Assembly: GCA_013287815.1 (NCBI GenBank)
Contig: JABDDC010000001.1
Location: forward strand, 55,055 to 119,054
Source of the DNA: Chlamydiota bacterium
GTDB lineage: Bacteria; Chlamydiota; Chlamydiia; Chlamydiales; Parachlamydiaceae
Length of the DNA stretch: 64,000 nucleotides
Reading direction: 5' to 3'
Shown: piece after piece, positions 60,086-64,000 of the stretch
Layout of the letters: each line of letters begins with the position of its first letter
Position numbering within the stretch: the first letter of the stretch is position 1
Position numbers and translations under genes: made by a program
The notes under the pieces: model-generated
Database searches by the model: none
What the model was told of the DNA's origin: nothing
The model's input: only the letters and a program-made list of their open reading frames with translations

Positions 60086-60250
60086 AACCTGGAAACGGCG
60101 ATTGGAAGGGAATGCCAGACGTAAGATTTTGACTCATAATGCGTTGAGACGAAGAGGGCATACCCAGACGGGTAAGCTCACCTTCGTCTCAACGCATTCT
60201 GAATCAAAAGATTGCATCTGGCACCCCGTTGCAATCGCCGTTTCTAGGTT
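60086..60250. repeat. Long palindromic element of the cctagaaac...gtttctagg family
   Basis: cctggaaacggcgattggaaggg ... ccgttgcaatcgccgtttctagg with inner arms gcgttgagacgaag/cttcgtctcaacgc. Confidence 0.85.
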
Positions 60251-60337
60251 TAATATTTCTCAGAATACATTTCTTCAGATATGAAATCAATAAATGTTTA
60301 AATGGATTTAAATCGTTGATAAGGTATAAAAGAACTT

Positions 60338-63049
60338 ATGAAAGCAATGATTAAAACTTATTTGCTCAGTGAGTTAAAACACTACTGGGCAGCCGTTGCC
60401 ATTTTTTTAGCTGGCTCCCTGCTTACAATAGCAACTTACATCATCTATAAGAATGAAGAACTAAATCAAATAAAGATACAGTTTGACCGCTTGGCAGAAT
60501 CCCGACTTCTTCTTATTCAAGAACAAATCAATGAGACGGTACAGCAATTTGAATTTATTAAACAATTATTCTCAGTATCGAAAGCTGCAGTGGAATCACA
60601 TCAAATTTTTCATATCATCACCCACAATTCCCTCATTATAGATCCTAATATTGTAGCCATCGGATGGATAGAAAAAAAAGAAACCAGTCATACCAAGGAA
60701 ACATCCCCTGCCGCCGCAGAGCTTTATTTTGCATCCAACGACCTTGAAGATCCCCGAAAAAATCAATTTTTCCCCGTCGACCTCCTCGAATTAGGCTATA
60801 TCCGAAAACCTTTTTACTTTAACTTAGACGATTTTTCAAAGTTTGAGCAGGCATACAATGACTCACTAAAATCCCCTTCTTTGGTCGTCTCGAATCCTAT
60901 CCGCTATTTCCAGGACGGGGAGAAGACTGGAGTATTCTTTTTTAATCCGGTTTTTGATGAAACAGCCACCCCTGTATTTTTAAAGGGCACAGTGGTCGGA
61001 TTTACCGACCTAAATACCATTGTAGATACTGTTCGATCGAATATAATACCGGTTGGAATCAATTTTATTTTCTATCTAAAAAATGAAGAAAAGGAAACGC
61101 CTATTTTATTTAGTCCATCTATTATATCACCTGATCCGACAGAAATAAGACCCGACATTCAAGCAACTGAGGAGTCCTGGAGTGTTAATCGCTTCATAAA
61201 AGTCGGCAACCAAACTTGGAAACTTTCCGCACTCCCTACAGCTGGATACCTTGTAGAACATACGCAAAAGGTCAATTGGATTATCCTAATCATCGGTTTT
61301 TCAACCTCTTTCTTAACCTCCATTTATTTCTTAAACCTTGTCAACAGACGCATTCTGATTGAACAGCAAGTCCAGCAAAGGACCGAGGAATTAGCCAGGA
61401 TCAACCGGATGCTGCAAGGTGAAATTCATTCAAGAGAGATAGCCGAACTAGCAACACTAAAAAAGCAAAACTATTTGCAGAAAAGGCATGAAGCTTTAGA
61501 AGAACTGACAAAATTGAAGATATATGAAATAAGATTAGCTATTCATGATGTCATAGAGAAGACGGCCGCTGTGATGCAAATTGACAGGGTAAGCATCTGG
61601 TTTAAAGCTGGATCTGAAGGCCATCTCATGCTATCTTGCGCTGGACTATATAGCCAGAAGACAAATACATTCACAGATAATCTTGAATTCGATTCAAAGT
61701 ACTTTCCCAACTATTTCCAAGTGTTAACACTATATAAGGACCTAATCATTCCATCTCTTGATTATCCGGAAGTCAATCAAGAACTGGCATCTTATCTTTC
61801 TGCTTTCAATATTATTTCCAAATTAGACATCCCCATCATTTTTGAAGGGAAATTACTTGGAGTTTTATGCTGCGAAGAAACACGATTTCCACGCGAATGG
61901 GATCTGGATGACCATCACTTTGGACATACCATCGCAGATATCGTGGCCATCATGCTAGAGCAGGAAGCAAGGGTAAAGGCAGAGACAGCCATTACAGAAA
62001 GGGATGAAAGGATTAAATACATCACCAAAATGGCCTCTGATGCCATTATATCTGTTAATAAAGACAAAAAGATTATTATTTGGAATTACGGTGCAGAGCA
62101 GATGTATGGCTATACTGAACAAGAAATGATGGGAAAACCGCTCACTTTAGTTATTCCGGAACAAAATCTGATGCAAATGACTAACAAGCCATTTGAACTC
62201 ATTAGCAAAAATAAAAATGGTGAATTCTTTCCAATCGAGTTATCCTTTTCTCAATGGAAAATTGGCGATGAGCAATACGATACCGTAATCATCAGAGATA
62301 TTACAGAAAGGAAGGAAAATGAGAAAAAATTAATCAAGGCTATGCGTGAAGCCACAGCAGCCAATAGGGCCAAGAGTGAGTTTCTGACTGTCGTATCCCA
62401 CGAATTGCGTACTCCCCTCAATGCCGTTATTGGATATAATCAATGCCTCCTGATGGAAATGGATGGATCGGTTACAAAAGATCAAAAAGCAAGTTTAAAA
62501 AAGATTGAAAAATCATCATTCCACCTTCTCAGCCTAATTAACGACATTCTCGATCTTTCCAAAATCGAAGCCAGCAAAATGGAACTAGAAATCTCGACCC
62601 TAAATATCGTTGAAACTCTTGTCTCTTGCGTTGATGAAGTGCAGTCCCTTGCCAGTCAGAAAAACTTAAGGATCCAGACATATTTTGAAAAGCCTTATAT
62701 ATTGATGGAATTTGATAAGACTCGCATTAGGCAGGTCATAATAAATCTGCTTAGCAATGCGATCAAATTCACCGAAAAGGGATCCATTAAAGTGATGCTC
62801 AATAACTTCGCAGATCATATCGAAATTCAAATTGAAGACACGGGTATTGGAATAAGCACTGAAGACTTGTCAAAATTATTTTCCTCTTTTTCTCAAGCCG
62901 ATTCATCCATAACAAGAAAATATGGTGGAACAGGTCTTGGATTAGCTATCTCTAAAAAGATTGTCGAATTGCATAGCGGCACCATAGAAGTCACCAGCAC
63001 GCCAGGGAAAGGAAGCATATTTATTGTTAAACTATCAAAAATACAATAG
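60338..63049 (+). CDS. Sensor histidine kinase: CHASE-like sensor, TM, GAF, PAS, HisKA, HATPase_c
   Basis: SEFLTVVSHELRTPLNAVIGYNQCLLMEM; NLLSNAIKFTEKG; IEDTGIGIS; YGGTGLGLAISKKIVELHSGTIEVTSTPGKGSIF. Confidence 0.95.
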   Translation: MKAMIKTYLLSELKHYWAAVAIFLAGSLLTIATYIIYKNEELNQIKIQFDRLAESRLLLIQEQINETVQQFEFIKQLFSVSKAAVESHQIFHIITHNSLIIDPNIVAIGWIEKKETSHTKETSPAAAELYFASNDLEDPRKNQFFPVDLLELGYIRKPFYFNLDDFSKFEQAYNDSLKSPSLVVSNPIRYFQDGEKTGVFFFNPVFDETATPVFLKGTVVGFTDLNTIVDTVRSNIIPVGINFIFYLKNEEKETPILFSPSIISPDPTEIRPDIQATEESWSVNRFIKVGNQTWKLSALPTAGYLVEHTQKVNWIILIIGFSTSFLTSIYFLNLVNRRILIEQQVQQRTEELARINRMLQGEIHSREIAELATLKKQNYLQKRHEALEELTKLKIYEIRLAIHDVIEKTAAVMQIDRVSIWFKAGSEGHLMLSCAGLYSQKTNTFTDNLEFDSKYFPNYFQVLTLYKDLIIPSLDYPEVNQELASYLSAFNIISKLDIPIIFEGKLLGVLCCEETRFPREWDLDDHHFGHTIADIVAIMLEQEARVKAETAITERDERIKYITKMASDAIISVNKDKKIIIWNYGAEQMYGYTEQEMMGKPLTLVIPEQNLMQMTNKPFELISKNKNGEFFPIELSFSQWKIGDEQYDTVIIRDITERKENEKKLIKAMREATAANRAKSEFLTVVSHELRTPLNAVIGYNQCLLMEMDGSVTKDQKASLKKIEKSSFHLLSLINDILDLSKIEASKMELEISTLNIVETLVSCVDEVQSLASQKNLRIQTYFEKPYILMEFDKTRIRQVIINLLSNAIKFTEKGSIKVMLNNFADHIEIQIEDTGIGISTEDLSKLFSSFSQADSSITRKYGGTGLGLAISKKIVELHSGTIEVTSTPGKGSIFIVKLSKIQ

Positions 63050-63056
63050 GTCATTC

Positions 63057-63431
63057 ATGAATACAGAAAAAAAAGAAGTTCTAATCGTCGAAGATAATGA
63101 AGACAACAGCAGTCTTGCAGAAAAGATTTTGCAATATTACGGATTTAACACACACATTGCTTCACATGGTGATGAAGCCTTGAAATACTGTGAAACCCAC
63201 AAACCTGATCTTATCTTGATGGACCTTTCCCTTCCTGATATGGATGGAATGGAAGTGACACGTCTTCTCAGGAAAAAAGAAGGATTTCAAAAAACTCCCG
63301 TTATTGCAATAACAGCACATGCCATGAGAGGGATCCAGGAAATCTCAAAGAATGCCGGACTGGATGATTTTTTATCTAAGCCCTTTCTACCAAATGACCT
63401 TATTGCGATCGTTAAGAAACACCTGACTTAA
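63057..63431 (+). CDS. Single-domain response regulator (CheY/REC)
   Basis: EVLIVEDNEDNSSLAEKILQ...PDLILMDLSLPDMDGMEVTRLLR...KTPVIAITAHAM...DDFLSKPF. Confidence 0.97.
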   Translation: MNTEKKEVLIVEDNEDNSSLAEKILQYYGFNTHIASHGDEALKYCETHKPDLILMDLSLPDMDGMEVTRLLRKKEGFQKTPVIAITAHAMRGIQEISKNAGLDDFLSKPFLPNDLIAIVKKHLT

Positions 63432-63445
63432 GCCCCTTTAACTGA

Positions 63446-63580
63446 ATGAAGAACACGCAGCAGATAATAAGCTCACTTTCTATAACAGAAGGAGGATTCT
63501 TTACCACGGGCATCAACGATGATGCAGAAATGCAGGAAGAACATGCGAAAATCGCACCTAAGAAGAAAAATAAATTTTAA
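63446..63580 (+). CDS. Possible small ORF (44 aa)
   Basis: MKNTQQIISSLSITEGGFFTTGINDDAEMQEEHAKIAPKKKNKF; no independent support. Confidence 0.2.
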   Translation: MKNTQQIISSLSITEGGFFTTGINDDAEMQEEHAKIAPKKKNKF

Positions 63581-63597
63581 AATTAAGGAAGAAATCT

Positions 63598-64000
63598 ATG
63601 ACACGCATTAAACAAGTCACTAAAGATGAAGCAAAGGGTGAGGTTAAAATCATCTACCAGGATATTGAAAAGAAAATGGGAATGATTCCAAATATCTTTC
63701 AAAACATGGGCAACTCCCCTGTCGCACTTAAAGCCTTTCTCAATTTAAATGAAGCGGCCGGGCAAACTAGCCTAAGCCCTAAAATTAGAGAGCAATTGGC
63801 ACTCATTGTTGCCCAAACTAACAACTGCAACTACTGCCTGTCAGCCCATACTTTGATAGGAAAAATGGTCGGACTTCCCGATCAAGAATTGCTGCTCGCA
63901 CGCCAGGGAGAAGCCAAGGATCCAAAGACCCAGGCCATTCTTAAATTTGCGCAGAACGTCGTTAAGAATAAAGCGCAGGTGACCAATCAGGATGTCAGTG
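63598..64000 (+). CDS. Carboxymuconolactone decarboxylase/AhpD-family peroxidase-like protein (partial, runs off window)
   Basis: SPKIREQLALIVAQTNNCNYCLSAHTLIGKMVGL (CxxC-H AhpD motif). Confidence 0.9.
   Translation, partial: MTRIKQVTKDEAKGEVKIIYQDIEKKMGMIPNIFQNMGNSPVALKAFLNLNEAAGQTSLSPKIREQLALIVAQTNNCNYCLSAHTLIGKMVGLPDQELLLARQGEAKDPKTQAILKFAQNVVKNKAQVTNQDVS

Noticed and set aside
63446-63580. 44-aa ORF before the AhpD-like gene
   Set aside because: Kept only as a low-confidence feature; no motif or conserved context to support function
1-64000. tRNA/rRNA genes and prophage modules
   Set aside because: No cloverleaf-type sequence, rRNA segment, integrase or phage structural gene was recognised by eye; absence needs tRNAscan/Infernal to confirm

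Overview
This window reads as a chromosome segment of a Chlamydiae-like (Parachlamydiales-type, protist-associated) bacterium. The anchor is the conserved chlamydial block ychF / sctU(cdsU)-sctV(cdsV)-sctW(copN)-small TyeA-like ORF-CesT-type chaperone-malQ (about 7.3-16.0 kb). Around it lie eukaryotic-like or giant putative effector genes, housekeeping genes and several families of palindromic intergenic repeats. The most striking locus is a compact four-gene + strand cassette at about 48.5-56.4 kb. It encodes (1) an 1851-aa ORF with about 35-aa HEAT-like repeats ending in a eukaryotic-type HECT E3 ubiquitin-ligase domain (HTC active-site motif), (2) a protein with a weak ADP-ribosyltransferase-like core, (3) a MacroD-type macrodomain protein and (4) a small protein whose C-terminal half threads onto ubiquitin but ends in ...VRRL without Gly-Gly. 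Other notable items: a 3248-aa SF2/DUF3638-DUF3645-like NTPase; a truncated C-terminal paralog of it abutting an N-terminally truncated actin-fragmin-kinase-like gene; a 1506-aa protein with a C-terminal permuted papain-like motif set; a BTB+LRR protein; an AbiE type IV toxin-antitoxin locus whose toxin gene is split by a 228-bp MITE-like element with an 8-bp target-site duplication (second apparently identical copy next to sctU); signal-peptide-bearing glycosyltransferase-like paralogs; and a REC-Hpt / CHASE-GAF-PAS hybrid kinase / REC phosphorelay. All assignments come from reading motifs by eye; no database search was run.
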